NCBI GenBank assembly: GCA_934157205.1
Contig: CAKPHJ010000003.1
Span: 1-64,000, forward strand
Length of the DNA stretch: 64,000 bases
Origin: an uncultured Clostridia bacterium
GTDB taxonomy: Bacteria > Bacillota > Clostridia > TANB77 > CAG-508
Reading direction: 5' to 3'
In this document: positions 26,943-37,067 of the stretch, one piece after another
Layout of the letters: each line of letters begins with the position of its first letter
Position numbering within the stretch: position 1 is the stretch's first letter
Made by a program: the position numbers and the translations under genes
Notes under the pieces: model-generated
Database searches by the model: none
The model's input: only the letters and a program-made list of their open reading frames with translations
Told to the model about the DNA's origin: nothing

Positions 26943-28176
26943 TTTCAATTTTCTCCATTCTTATTTTTTTATACTCTAAATATACAATATATACATTTAA
27001 ATAATAAAACATATATGTTTCTATATCATAATGTGGTAATTCTAACATTGAATACAACATATAAAAAATAATACTACTCAAACATAAATAGCTAATTTTT
27101 TTATTATTCTTTGATAATTTAATAGCTTTCTTTAAAAATAATATATCTCCGCCAATTATAATTATAAATCCTAAAATTCCAGTTTCGCATAATATTTGCA
27201 AATAATCATTATGTACTCCTGGATGTGTATAATTTGTACTTTTTGCATACTGTCCCCATCCAATTGGCATATATGAATTTTGTTTAAATAGTTTCCATGC
27301 ATCGTTATATATTTCAGTTCTTCCATTTGAGAAATCAGAATCACTAGATACAGTAAATCTTTCAAGCAAATAATTTGCAAATGGAAATATTTTTATTATT
27401 AAAACGAAACACAAAATTGCTAGTATCATAAAAGTAAAAAATTTAAGATATACTTTTAAAGATTTTTTATTACATATAAAATAAGATAATGCAATTGAAA
27501 TTATACCAAACAAAAATGTACTTCTTTTTCCTATTATTAATAAAGTTGCAAATAATATAATTATATTTAATAGATTTATCTTCTTTTTGTTCTTTTGATA
27601 TTTATATACATTTATTAATAATCCAATAATTATATAAAAAGCATTCCTAGAATAATTTGTAGAAAGTCCCATTTTTTCATTGCAAAATTCAAAATTTAAT
27701 AAAATTTTTGAATAGTTTTCTTTAGGAAATAATGGAATTATGTTTTTTATATACCAGCTAGGAAATATTGCACTAATAATTGAAACACATGACGTCAAAA
27801 TTGCAAAAGCTGAAAATAATGTTAATAAAAAAGATATTTTTTTTTCATCAACTTTGATGAATGATAATAATACAAAATATATAATACTTAAAACAAATAT
27901 TAAATAATTTTGCAAATTTCCATCTTGAATATAAGCATTTTTATATAAAGATATAAAAAGTGTTGCTAATAAAACAAGCGGAAAAATTCCCGTCATATTT
28001 GAAATTATTTTTTTTCCTATTAATATCATAATTAACAATAATACTGCAATTAAATATATAAATAAAGTAAATATATTTCCAAAAACAGCACTAATAAATG
28101 GTCTTGCAACAGCTACTAAAAAAAATAAAAAAAATGAAATATAAATAATTGCCGAATTGATATTAATTTTTTTCAT
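26929..28176 (-). CDS. O-antigen ligase/polymerase family protein (Wzy-like)
   Basis: The 415-aa protein has about ten membrane segments and a large external loop with GRTEIYNDAWKLFKQNSYMPIGWGQYA and HPGVHNDYLQILCETG, the WaaL/Wzy signature region. It probably polymerises the repeat unit exported by the adjacent flippase. AAAGGAT precedes the ATG. Confidence 0.9.
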   Translation of the reverse strand: MKKININSAIIYISFFLFFLVAVARPFISAVFGNIFTLFIYLIAVLLLIMILIGKKIISNMTGIFPLVLLATLFISLYKNAYIQDGNLQNYLIFVLSIIYFVLLSFIKVDEKKISFLLTLFSAFAILTSCVSIISAIFPSWYIKNIIPLFPKENYSKILLNFEFCNEKMGLSTNYSRNAFYIIIGLLINVYKYQKNKKKINLLNIIILFATLLIIGKRSTFLFGIISIALSYFICNKKSLKVYLKFFTFMILAILCFVLIIKIFPFANYLLERFTVSSDSDFSNGRTEIYNDAWKLFKQNSYMPIGWGQYAKSTNYTHPGVHNDYLQILCETGILGFIIIIGGDILFLKKAIKLSKNNKKISYLCLSSIIFYMLYSMLELPHYDIETYMFYYLNVYIVYLEYKKIRMEKIENENK

Positions 28177-28184
28177 ATTTAAAT

Positions 28185-29189
28185 CTATCCTTTCTTATAG
28201 AGCAAATAAATAAAATAATAAAAATGTATACTGCTTAATAATTTTAGCACTTTTCTTTTTTTAGGTAATATGTTATAATTTGTATTTTTTAAAGAATTTT
28301 TATATTCATCAATAACCTTTTTGGTAATATTTCTATTATAATTATTGTTTCTATAATAATTAGTTAATAATATATTAAGATTTTTGATTTTAAAGTAATC
28401 CAAATATTCTGATAAATTAATTTTTTTTTCTCGTTCAAATTTGTTAATTTCATTATAAACATTTTTATATTGTTCAATTACATTTATTTTAAAAGTATTT
28501 GAAGATGAATTATTTCTTGTTCTATAATAATATATTTTTTTATTTATTACTCTTATTTTTTTAGAATAATAAATTATTTGCATATTAAAAATAGCATCTT
28601 CATATAAATTAATTTGTTCATTATATTTTATATGATTATTTTGAATAATAGACTTTTTTATAAGCTTTGCTGAACACGTAGAAACATGTGGATATTTTAT
28701 ATATCTATAATTATCAACTAATATAGATTTAAATAATACATTTTTTTCTTCTATAGTAATAAATTCATCACATTCTCCACCATTATAATTATCATCTAAT
28801 AAATTATTTATGTTATTATTTAAAAATGAAATAGTTCGTCCAATAACCATATCTGTATTACTATCAATCGAATTAATTAATCTTTCACAATAATCATTCG
28901 ATATAATATCGTCTGAATCAACAAAAGTAATCCATTCTCCAGAAGACTTATAAATTCCAAAATTTCTAGCCTTACTTACTCCTCCATTTGTTAAATGATA
29001 TGTTTTTACATTATTATTTTCTTTTGAATAATTATTACATATTTCTAATGAATTATCTGTAGATCCATCATCAACTAAAATTATTTCAATATTTTTATAT
29101 GTTTGTTCAAGTATAGAGTCAATACTTTCTTTTAAATAAAGTCCCGAATTATATATAGGAACTATAATTGAAATTTTTGGGTTAAACAT
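28185..29189 (-). CDS. Family 2 glycosyltransferase
   Basis: The 334-aa GT-A fold enzyme has ISIIVPIYNSGLYLKESIDS, DDGSTDNSLEIC, a KARNFG step and the metal-binding FVDSDD near residue 90. Sugar specificity cannot be read from sequence. It overlaps the next glycosyltransferase gene by 8 bases and belongs to the polysaccharide operon. The C-terminal half is very Asn- and Tyr-rich. Confidence 0.94.
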   Translation of the reverse strand: MFNPKISIIVPIYNSGLYLKESIDSILEQTYKNIEIILVDDGSTDNSLEICNNYSKENNNVKTYHLTNGGVSKARNFGIYKSSGEWITFVDSDDIISNDYCERLINSIDSNTDMVIGRTISFLNNNINNLLDDNYNGGECDEFITIEEKNVLFKSILVDNYRYIKYPHVSTCSAKLIKKSIIQNNHIKYNEQINLYEDAIFNMQIIYYSKKIRVINKKIYYYRTRNNSSSNTFKINVIEQYKNVYNEINKFEREKKINLSEYLDYFKIKNLNILLTNYYRNNNYNRNITKKVIDEYKNSLKNTNYNILPKKRKVLKLLSSIHFYYFIYLLYKKG

Positions 29190-30225
29190 CTTTACAACTC
29201 CTAATTTTTTTTGTATACTTTCTAATTCTAAATTTATTTATAATTTTCGCTGTAATTACTGGTGAAACAAAATACATAAGCGATTTAACTTTTTCCTTAT
29301 TTGTAATATCGCATTGAATCGAATGTAGTGAAAATTTTTTACAGTTTTTCTTTGTATACTTGTATAAATCAATATTTTCTTTTTTTGAATTTGTTCCTAT
29401 AATAGTATTAAAACAATCACAATTTGTATGCCAAAAAGAATACTTCCATGATTTAATTAATAATTCATATTTTTTATTTATTCTTATTTTTTTATTAATT
29501 AATTCATAAATACTATTTTGAGAGTCAATACTTCCAGTTACTAATTTTCTACTAAATTTTGTCATTACACTATTTTTGTTATCCACTCTATAATTATATA
29601 TCTTTTTATTTCCTATAACAACTTTATTCGCACATAAAAAAGCATTTATAACAAACTCAAATCCCTCACCAAATGATAAACATTTATTAAATATAATTTT
29701 ATTTTTATTAAGAAGTTTTCTATCAAACATTTTGTTCCAAGATGAAATCACAATTTTATATAGAAGCATCTCATTTGCAGCACGTATCCCATCAAAAATT
29801 TCTATTTTATCTTCAGCTATATCAAGTAATTCTACATTTGTTTTTGAATTGAATTTTAACGGTTTTCTTGTTAATGCTATATCTGCATCATTTTTCATTA
29901 TAAGATCTACCAAATATTCAATATAATTTTTTTTCACCGTATCATCGGAATCAACAAAAGTTATATATTTACCTTTTGATTTTTTTATTCCATTATTTCT
30001 TGATTCAGATACACCAGAATTTTTTTGAGATATTACAATAATTCTTTTATCTTTTTTTTTAAAATTCTCGATTTTTTTTAAAGTACCATCTGTAGAACCA
30101 TCATTAATTAAAATTATTTCAATATTCTTGTACGTTTGTTCAATTAAAGATTCCACGCAATCAGATATGAATGCCTCTCCATTATAAATTGGTACTATAA
30201 TTGAAACAAGCTCATCATTACTCAC
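29182..30225 (-). CDS. Family 2 glycosyltransferase
   Basis: The 347-aa enzyme has VSIIVPIYNGEAFISDCVES, NDGSTDGTLKKI, SRNNGIKKSKGKYITFVDSDDT. The catalytic half is standard, and the C-terminal half is basic. It overlaps the pyruvyl transferase gene upstream and the next glycosyltransferase downstream by 8 bases each, so the run is translated as one coupled unit. Confidence 0.94.
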   Translation of the reverse strand: MSNDELVSIIVPIYNGEAFISDCVESLIEQTYKNIEIILINDGSTDGTLKKIENFKKKDKRIIVISQKNSGVSESRNNGIKKSKGKYITFVDSDDTVKKNYIEYLVDLIMKNDADIALTRKPLKFNSKTNVELLDIAEDKIEIFDGIRAANEMLLYKIVISSWNKMFDRKLLNKNKIIFNKCLSFGEGFEFVINAFLCANKVVIGNKKIYNYRVDNKNSVMTKFSRKLVTGSIDSQNSIYELINKKIRINKKYELLIKSWKYSFWHTNCDCFNTIIGTNSKKENIDLYKYTKKNCKKFSLHSIQCDITNKEKVKSLMYFVSPVITAKIINKFRIRKYTKKIRSCKDV

Positions 30226-31327
30226 TTTTTTCCTCCTTTATAATTTTTTTCATTTCTAATAAAAATTTTTCAACTTTTTCCCTTTCTTTTTTTAAAATTA
30301 AATTAACCTTTTCGAAATCTACTTTTCTATTAATAACATCAAAATCATCATAATTTTTTACGTGTACTTGTTCAGAGTCTAACAATTTTAAAAAGTCAGA
30401 AATTCTACTCGAATAATTTTGAGGATAAATGCATATAGGTATTGTATTTAAATTCATAGAAAATGCTACAGCATGAAATGAATCTGTTAAAACATATTCA
30501 GCATTATCTACAAGGCTAATAAAATCTTCTATTTGAGGAATTACTAAACTTTTTCCATTCCTAAATATTTGATCATATCTAGTACAAAAACGATATAATT
30601 TTAAACCTGTTCTTTTAGATATTTCTTTAGCATATCTATCAAAATCTTTAGACCTATTTAAATTGTATATTAGTATATACTTTTCTTTAATCTTTTTCTT
30701 TGATTTCATTCCAAAACTTCTCCAAAAATGAGAATCAACAGCTAATGTTGGATCAACTAATCTTATTGCATTATAATACTTATATTGGTTTATCAATATT
30801 TTCAATCCACTTTCTTCTCGGACAGAAATCATTTTATATTGGTTTATAAACTTTTGGGTTTTATTAATTTCTTCCTTTGAAAGTTCAGATTTTCCAAAAC
30901 TAGAAGAAAATGAAAACTTTAATTTGTTTTTTGGTACAAAATTTAAATACATTTCACCAATAATTCCTTTATTCCATCCAGAATTCCATACTTGATCACT
31001 TCCAGAAATATATGCATCCGAATCATAAATAAACTCCGAAAAGTCCTCACTACTTAAATATGTTTTTTCTGATAAGTTTAAGTTATTCTTTTGAAATTTT
31101 CCAAAAACACTTTTCCATCTCATTATAGTTGGAAGTATTGCTATAGCTTTCACCATGTTACCTTTTGAAAATGAATTTATTAATCCCTTTCCATAAGTAT
31201 CATTTCTTTTATAATTTATAAATTCTACCTCTTCAAAAAATTCTTTTAATTTTTCTTGTGTCGCATAAGCTTGCAATTGAGTGCCATAATTGCAAACAGC
31301 ATGTAAAGTTAAAACAGATACTTTCAT
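30218..31327 (-). CDS. Polysaccharide pyruvyl transferase family protein
   Basis: The 369-aa protein has VSVLTLHAVCNYGTQLQAYA at the start, YISGSDQVWNSGWN near residue 107, a conserved SFSSSFG and the C-terminal YVLTDSFHAVAFS. These are hallmarks of the CsaB-like pyruvyl transferase family, which adds ketal pyruvate to surface polysaccharide sugars. Coupled to the glycosyltransferase genes. Confidence 0.92.
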   Translation of the reverse strand: MKVSVLTLHAVCNYGTQLQAYATQEKLKEFFEEVEFINYKRNDTYGKGLINSFSKGNMVKAIAILPTIMRWKSVFGKFQKNNLNLSEKTYLSSEDFSEFIYDSDAYISGSDQVWNSGWNKGIIGEMYLNFVPKNKLKFSFSSSFGKSELSKEEINKTQKFINQYKMISVREESGLKILINQYKYYNAIRLVDPTLAVDSHFWRSFGMKSKKKIKEKYILIYNLNRSKDFDRYAKEISKRTGLKLYRFCTRYDQIFRNGKSLVIPQIEDFISLVDNAEYVLTDSFHAVAFSMNLNTIPICIYPQNYSSRISDFLKLLDSEQVHVKNYDDFDVINRKVDFEKVNLILKKEREKVEKFLLEMKKIIKEEKSE

Positions 31328-31337
31328 ATTATTCTCC

Positions 31338-32324
31338 TTAATTAAATATAGTTTTATATATTTTCCATGAAAATTTGAATACAGAATCTCCTAATGCAAA
31401 AATTTTAAGAGAAATTATATCTCTTTTTGAAATTTCTTTATCTTTTAATACATTTTTTCTATTTTTTTTTATATAATCTTTTATATATTCTTTTTCTTTA
31501 TAAAATTCTTTTCTTTTTGTATAAATTATTTTTACATATGTACTCATATAAGCCCAAATTTTTCTCCTATTGCACGCAGCTTTTAGCATTGGATACTTAG
31601 TTACAATATAATAGCACATTTGATTCGTCATTTCAATTAAATCCATTTTTTTTAAATTAAAAATCTGTGATGTTATAGAATTATCTCTCATAACATAATA
31701 ATATTTACATTTGTTTCCAATTGAAATATTGTCACATAAATCAAACAATAAATATGTAGTAGCTGTATCTTCAAACAACTTTCCCTTTGGAAATTTAATA
31801 TTTTCAAACAATTTAGAATCATATAATTTTCCCCAAGAGCATATGTCAATTTCTTTGTCATACAAAATATCTTTTAAAGCCTCTATTTTACTAATTTTTT
31901 TTTCAATTAATGATGATTTAGAAATGTTTTTTTCATGGAAACATATATAATGTCCACAACAAGAAATTCTAGTATTATATTTTTTTAAAATATAATATAA
32001 GTATTCAACATAATCACAAGATACATAATCATCCGAATCAATAAATGTTATATATTCACCGTTTGCAACTTCTATTCCACTATTTCTTGCATCTGATAGT
32101 CCTCCATTTTTTTTATGTAAAACTTTAATCCTATTCTCTTTTTCAGCATACTTATCACATATCATTCCACATCGGTCTGAAGATCCATCATCAACTAGAA
32201 TTATTTCAATATTTTTATATGTTTGATTAATTACCGAATTAATACATCTTTCTAAATATTCTTCAACATTATATATTGGAATAATAACAGAAATTAGTTC
32301 TTTAAATTTAAAAACTCTTTCCAT
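31338..32324 (-). CDS. Family 2 glycosyltransferase
   Basis: This enzyme of about 328 aa has ISVIIPIYNVEEYLERCINS, DDGSSDRCGMICDKYAEKE, GLSDARNSGIEVANGEYITF and DSDDYVS. I chose the ATG at 32324, with GGAGG 8 bases upstream; an ATG five codons earlier lies within that site. It overlaps the DUF4422 gene by 17 bases. Confidence 0.94.
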   Translation of the reverse strand: MERVFKFKELISVIIPIYNVEEYLERCINSVINQTYKNIEIILVDDGSSDRCGMICDKYAEKENRIKVLHKKNGGLSDARNSGIEVANGEYITFIDSDDYVSCDYVEYLYYILKKYNTRISCCGHYICFHEKNISKSSLIEKKISKIEALKDILYDKEIDICSWGKLYDSKLFENIKFPKGKLFEDTATTYLLFDLCDNISIGNKCKYYYVMRDNSITSQIFNLKKMDLIEMTNQMCYYIVTKYPMLKAACNRRKIWAYMSTYVKIIYTKRKEFYKEKEYIKDYIKKNRKNVLKDKEISKRDIISLKIFALGDSVFKFSWKIYKTIFN

Positions 32325-33093
32325 ATTTTTTACCTCCAAATTTAGCAGCTAAAAAGCCTTTTACTTTAGCAATTTTATTTATTTTTTCCATATAGATAAA
32401 TCCTACTTCTTTATAAGTTATAGCATTTTTTTGCAAATAAACATCAAGTAATAATTCTGATATTCTACCGTAAAATCTACTATGAAAAGAATCATAATTT
32501 GAACTATCCACTCTTTTTTCCAATTCAAATAATATATCAAATAACCATTTGCAGTAATCATCAAAAATTTCTTTTTTCATAATAAACATATTAAACATAT
32601 GCGCACTTGTTCTTGTATGAAGTTTATTAAAATATTTTAAATATTCAGGGTACCTCTCTTCTATTATTTTTCCTGCAACATCTAAAGGCTCTACATACAT
32701 AGTATGAGCATAATGTCCATACAAATTTTCTATAAAATATCTTCTTTTTTTTGGCAAAATTACATCCGTATTTTTTAATATTTTTTTAGTTTCATCTAAT
32801 GATAAAACATTATCAAATTTATTTTTTGATTTTTTCTTTAAACTAAAATGTCTTCTATAATGTGCTAATCCTATATAGTCAGCACGTAAATTTTTCCATG
32901 CCCAATATACTCCTGTTAATTCGCAAAAATATGGATTTTTTTTTGATATATTATCTCCAGTATTATCTTTTGCGTAACCTAAGTCTTCTTTTCCTTCTGC
33001 TCCAACATTTAGTGGTATATACATTTCATCTTTTGGCATATTATATTTTTTATGAGTTGCTACAATTATCTTTATATTATTTTCTCTATTCAT
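32308..33093 (-). CDS. DUF4422 capsular polysaccharide synthesis protein
   Basis: The 261-aa protein matches DUF4422: KIIVATHKKYNMP at the start, a YIPLNVG segment, NPYFCELTGVYWAWKN and YIGLAHYRRHF. Members are found in capsule and LPS clusters and are thought to be glycosyltransferases. The precise substrate is unknown. The gene is followed by an overlapping glycosyltransferase and preceded by glf. Confidence 0.93.
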   Translation of the reverse strand: MNRENNIKIIVATHKKYNMPKDEMYIPLNVGAEGKEDLGYAKDNTGDNISKKNPYFCELTGVYWAWKNLRADYIGLAHYRRHFSLKKKSKNKFDNVLSLDETKKILKNTDVILPKKRRYFIENLYGHYAHTMYVEPLDVAGKIIEERYPEYLKYFNKLHTRTSAHMFNMFIMKKEIFDDYCKWLFDILFELEKRVDSSNYDSFHSRFYGRISELLLDVYLQKNAITYKEVGFIYMEKINKIAKVKGFLAAKFGGKKYGKSF

Positions 33094-33097
33094 TTTT

Positions 33098-34207
33098 TTA
33101 TTTTTCCTTCTCTTTTAAATACGCTTCAAATGCTGACTTTATTACATCATCCATATCATAATATTTATATTCAGCAAGTCTGCCACCAAATATAACATTA
33201 TTTTCCTTATTAGCTAATTCTCTATATTTTTCAGCTAACGTATTATTTTTTTCATCATTAATTGTATAATATTTTTCCATTCCATCTTTGTAATCAGCAG
33301 GATATTCATAAGTTACTACAGTTTTTGGATTTGTTGTATCAAACTCAAAATGTTTATGTTCTATAACTCTGGTATATTTTACCTCATGCCCAGTGTAATT
33401 AACTACTGCATTTCCTTGATGATTAACCTCATTTAAAATTTTAGTATCAAATTTTAGGCTTCTCCATTCAAGAGTTCCTAACGAATAATTAAAATATTCA
33501 TCAATAGGTCCTGTATAAATAATTTTTTTTGCTATTCTTTTATATTCTTCAATATTTTCAAAGAAATTAGTATTAAGTTTTACTTCAATACCTATTAACA
33601 TTTTTTCTACTAATTTAGTATATCCACCAATAGGAATTCCTTGATATTTATCATTAAAATAATTATTATCATAAATTAATCTTACAGGTAATCTTTTAAT
33701 TATAAATGCAGGTAAATCTTTACAGTCTCTATTCCATTGTTTTTCTGTATATCCCTTTATTAATTTTTCATAAATTGTTCTACCTACTAATGAAATTGCT
33801 TGTTCTTCTAGATTTCTTGGTTTTTTGCCTTTCATTTCTTTTTTTTCTTCATTAATATGTCTTAATGCATCATCTGGTGTGAATACATCATCCCATATTT
33901 TAGAAAAAGTATTCATATTAAATGGCATATTATATATTTCATTTTCAATTTTTGCAACAGGTGAATTAGTATATCTATTAAATTCAATAAAAGAATTAAC
34001 ATAGTTCCAAACATCTTTGTAGTCTGTATGAAATATATGGGCTCCATATCTATGTACTTGGATTCCTTCTATTTCTTCTGTATATATGTTACCTGCTATA
34101 TTCGGTCTTTTTTCTATTACCAATACCTTTTTTCCATCTTTTTTCGCCAAATTTGCAAATGTTGCACCAAATAGACCAGAACCCACTATTAAATAATCAT
34201 ATTTCAT
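33098..34207 (-). CDS. glf: UDP-galactopyranose mutase
   Basis: This flavoenzyme converts UDP-galactopyranose to UDP-galactofuranose. The 369-aa protein has the FAD-binding VGSGLFGATFANLAKK, VIEKRPNIAGNIY, HRYGAHIFHTDYKDVW, GYTEKQWNRDCKDLP, and the active-site Arg region FGGRLAEYKYYDMDD. It predicts galactofuranose in the surface polymer. GAGGAGAGAA precedes the ATG. Confidence 0.97.
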   Translation of the reverse strand: MKYDYLIVGSGLFGATFANLAKKDGKKVLVIEKRPNIAGNIYTEEIEGIQVHRYGAHIFHTDYKDVWNYVNSFIEFNRYTNSPVAKIENEIYNMPFNMNTFSKIWDDVFTPDDALRHINEEKKEMKGKKPRNLEEQAISLVGRTIYEKLIKGYTEKQWNRDCKDLPAFIIKRLPVRLIYDNNYFNDKYQGIPIGGYTKLVEKMLIGIEVKLNTNFFENIEEYKRIAKKIIYTGPIDEYFNYSLGTLEWRSLKFDTKILNEVNHQGNAVVNYTGHEVKYTRVIEHKHFEFDTTNPKTVVTYEYPADYKDGMEKYYTINDEKNNTLAEKYRELANKENNVIFGGRLAEYKYYDMDDVIKSAFEAYLKEKEK

Positions 34208-34247
34208 TGCATTTCTCTCCTCTTATGTTTTTCAAATATTTAGTATT

Positions 34248-35043
34248 TTAAAAAGCTCCTTCTTTCTTCAAAACCGAAACAACCGTTTTTAGTAAAATTT
34301 TTATATCTTGTTTTATTGAAAAATTATCAACATATGTAGCTTCCATTACAACTCTTTCGTCATAATTTGTATTGCTTCTGCCATTTGCTGCCCAATAGCC
34401 TGTTATGCCTGGTTTTACTGAAAGCACTTTTTCTTTAAGAACTCCAAACTTTTCAATTTCGCCATCTATTACAGCTCTAGGTCCGTACTAAGCTCATTTC
34501 TCCTTTTAGTACATTTATGAATTGAGGAAATTCATCTAAGCTTGTTTTTCTTATAAATTTTCCTATTTTAGTTATTCTTGGGTCATTTACCAGTTTATGG
34601 TTAGCTTCCCATTCTTTTTTAGCTTCTTCATCTTTTTCCAATAAATCTTTAAGTTTTTCATCTGCATCTACACACATACTTCTAAATTTATACATTTTAA
34701 AGTATTTTCCGTTTTTACCTATTCTTTTATGTGAATAAAATAATGGTCCAAAATCCTTTGAAAATATATTTGCTATAAATATAATTATTGAAATTGGAAT
34801 TAATAATATAATTCCAGCTATAGAACTTATTATATCAATTACTCTTTTTGTGAAAAGAGTTATGTATTTTAATATAATTTTTTGACTTTTATAAATATCC
34901 AAAACCATATCTTTTTGTGGCATTAATGGTTCTATTATTGGTTCTGCTACTTGTTCACTTGTTGGTTCTTCATCATAATATATTGGGGTTGTATTTGTAT
35001 TTATTGTTAAAACCCCTTTTATCTTAATTTCTTTTGTTTTCAT
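34248..35043 (-). CDS. Priming sugar-phosphate transferase, +1 frame break at CGG
   Basis: This membrane enzyme (bacterial sugar transferase family) places the first sugar-phosphate on undecaprenyl phosphate. It has a poorly conserved N-terminus, one membrane segment near residues 70-95, YKFRSMCVDADEKL, TSLDEFPQFINVLKGEMSLV. Here the frame meets CGG (34483-34485) and a TAG two codons later. Skipping the C (GTA C GGA CCT AGA) restores the family motif SLVGPRAVIDG, then KPGITGYWAANGRSN and an end at 34248. Length is about 264 aa, normal for the family. The 3' part has no start of its own. Confidence 0.9.
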
Positions 35044-35210
35044 ATTTTTATAACATCCTCTTTTTTATATTTTATATAAAAATTATTTATGCCTGAATTT
35101 TTTCGTTTTCGTTTTCATTATATCATTATAGTTTTTTATTATCAATACAATTGTTGATTTTTGTTTTTTTATTTTCTTCCATTTTTTCTACTTTTTATAT
35201 TACATTAAAG

Positions 35211-35355
35211 TATCAAATGCACAATATGCCTAAATTTATTTTTATAAAAATATAGTAAGTATTATAAAAATAAATTTAGGCATATTGATTTTTTATTATT
35301 GTCTCAAAATTTACATTTTGTTTGGCATTTGCATTCCTAATAATTCTGCACCCTT
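35211..35355. repeat. Direct repeat, distal copy of the argS 3' end
   Basis: Matches 36943-37067 base for base apart from a 20-base insert within the terminator hairpin. It contains the last 15 codons of argS, its stop and its terminator. It forms the left boundary of the AbiE module and supplies the toxin gene's end. Confidence 0.92.
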
Positions 35356-36192
35356 GTTGTACGTATTTTTCAGTTTATTAATTGCTTTAATTACATCTTT
35401 AAAATCTATATCTTTAGCATACAAAAATCGATTCTGATATGATTTCCATCTAACATGCATTGTCTCATCATTTTCTATTAAATTTATTATTTTTTCAAAA
35501 TTTTGTAAATCCTTTTCAGATTCTCGATGTTTAAATGTCATCGTGATTGCTTTTTGTAATGTTTCTTTATTAATCTCATTCCATTTATATGTTACAAAAT
35601 AGTATAAATCAAAAAAGTCTTTCATCCTACTATTTGCTACACTTCTTACTAATATTGTTTGAAATTTTTCAGCTATTATAGTTTCATAATTATATGTATA
35701 TAATTCAATATAATCGTTTTCTAATAAAGTTTTATATTTATATTTAATTGATTTTGGAGTTATAATATCTCCTGTGGAAATATCAATAAAAAAGGGGATT
35801 ACAACATTATAAAATTGTCCAATTATTTTATAACAATATCCTCCATATTCATTGTCTTCCCTTATAGTCTTTTCTTTACCAACTTTAAATGTAACATTAT
35901 CATTTAACTCAATAACAGCAATTTCATTCAGTAGTTTTCTAATTTCTGTTTCATTAAAATCCATTCCAGTAATATTTGCATCAATATCCATCGTAGACCT
36001 AATGTTTATTCCCATTATTGAAGATAGTAAGAATCCCCCTTTTAATATAAAATTGTCCTTATATTTTGACTTTGATAATCTTTCAAGAAATCGTTCAAAC
36101 ATAAAATTTTGTAACACTACTTGTACCTGTAAATTATTTTTATTGGCAAAGTTTTTTGCTTTATCTTTTAGTGATTGTACATTATTTATCAT
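35311..36192 (-). CDS. abiEii: AbiEii-type nucleotidyltransferase toxin, C-terminus fused to an ArgS tail copy
   Basis: The 293-aa protein is a nucleotidyltransferase toxin of the type IV AbiE toxin-antitoxin systems, which can give phage abortive infection. It has the fold signature FILKGGFLLSS...RSTMDIDANI near residues 45-73, and EKFQTILVRSVANSRMKDFFDLY near 175. The last residues, KGAELLGMQMPNKM, are identical to the end of ArgS, because the ORF runs into a copied argS 3' end. The start follows the antitoxin stop by one base. Whether the tail affects toxicity is unknown. Confidence 0.93.
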   Translation of the reverse strand: MINNVQSLKDKAKNFANKNNLQVQVVLQNFMFERFLERLSKSKYKDNFILKGGFLLSSIMGINIRSTMDIDANITGMDFNETEIRKLLNEIAVIELNDNVTFKVGKEKTIREDNEYGGYCYKIIGQFYNVVIPFFIDISTGDIITPKSIKYKYKTLLENDYIELYTYNYETIIAEKFQTILVRSVANSRMKDFFDLYYFVTYKWNEINKETLQKAITMTFKHRESEKDLQNFEKIINLIENDETMHVRWKSYQNRFLYAKDIDFKDVIKAINKLKNTYNKGAELLGMQMPNKM

Positions 36193-36193
36193 A

Positions 36194-36787
36194 TTAATAT
36201 AATACCTCCGTCATAGCTTTCATTTTTCTATCACATTTTAATTTTTTAGCATAATCCATAAGAAGATTTAAATTAATCTGTTTACCTAAAAATGCATTTC
36301 TGATAATTTTATTGACTTGTTCAGTATCCAAACCACTATTATCATTTTTTACTAAATCACATATTGTTCTTTCAAGATTGTAACATATTATTTTATTTCC
36401 AAATGGAGTAATTTCTTCAACTGCACCAAGTTTCAAATATTCTTTTGGAACATAGTGAATTGCGATTTCCTGTGATATTCTGTGAGCATTGTAACCATTA
36501 GGAACTGTTATATCTATTCTATTAGGTATCACTTCAGTTTTTCCTAAAAAATATAGTGCTATATTATATGAAAAAATTATATTTGAATATTTTTGTTGCA
36601 ATATGAAATAGCTGTCTTCAAAATCTTCCACTTTATTATATATTCCATTATCAACTCTTTCAATTATATTGTCATCAATTAATTTATTTATAAAGAAAAA
36701 ACCTATGTCGTTTTTTTTAAACTCCTTTGCTGTAATCATTCCTTTATGATTTTTAACAAATTCTTTTACATTCTCATAGTTAATCAT
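36194..36787 (-). CDS. abiEi: AbiEi-type antitoxin
   Basis: The 197-aa protein has an N-terminal winged helix (FVKNHKGMITAKEFKKNDIG...FINKLIDDNIIERVDNGIYN) and the AbiEi antitoxin domain with NRIDITVPNGYNAHRISQEI and NKIICYNLERTICDL. It represses its own operon and blocks the adjacent toxin in known AbiE systems. The toxin gene follows with one base between. Confidence 0.93.
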   Translation of the reverse strand: MINYENVKEFVKNHKGMITAKEFKKNDIGFFFINKLIDDNIIERVDNGIYNKVEDFEDSYFILQQKYSNIIFSYNIALYFLGKTEVIPNRIDITVPNGYNAHRISQEIAIHYVPKEYLKLGAVEEITPFGNKIICYNLERTICDLVKNDNSGLDTEQVNKIIRNAFLGKQINLNLLMDYAKKLKCDRKMKAMTEVLY

Positions 36788-36942
36788 AATATTTTATCCC
36801 CTTACTTTACTATTATGCTTATATTGTAGCATTTTATACGCATGGTAGTCAAGTTTTTTATAATTTTTAATATTATTATACTCATTTTTATGTTATTTAT
36901 AATTTTTTTAGTCTGTTTTATTTCTTTGTTTATATTCTTTCC

Positions 36943-37067
36943 TATCAAATGCACAATATGCCTAAATTTATTTTTATAAAAATAAATTTAGGCATATTGA
37001 TTTTTTATTATTGTCTCAAAATTTACATTTTGTTTGGCATTTGCATTCCTAATAATTCTGCACCCTT
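36943..37067. repeat. Direct repeat at the true argS 3' end
   Basis: 125 bases identical to 35211-35355 apart from that copy's 20-base insert. Includes argS codons 560-574, stop and terminator. Distance between copies is 1712 bases. It marks the right boundary of the AbiE module. Confidence 0.92.
36961..36992 (-). terminator. Terminator of argS
   Basis: CCTAAATTTATTTTTATAAA... forms a perfect AT-rich inverted repeat (CCTAAATTTATTTTTA with its complement). A copy broken by 20 extra bases ends the AbiE toxin gene at 35229-35280. Confidence 0.75.

Noticed and set aside
35311..36787. AbiE genes as part of the polysaccharide locus
   Set aside because: They are bounded by argS-end repeats and have no link in function or spacing to the sugar genes.
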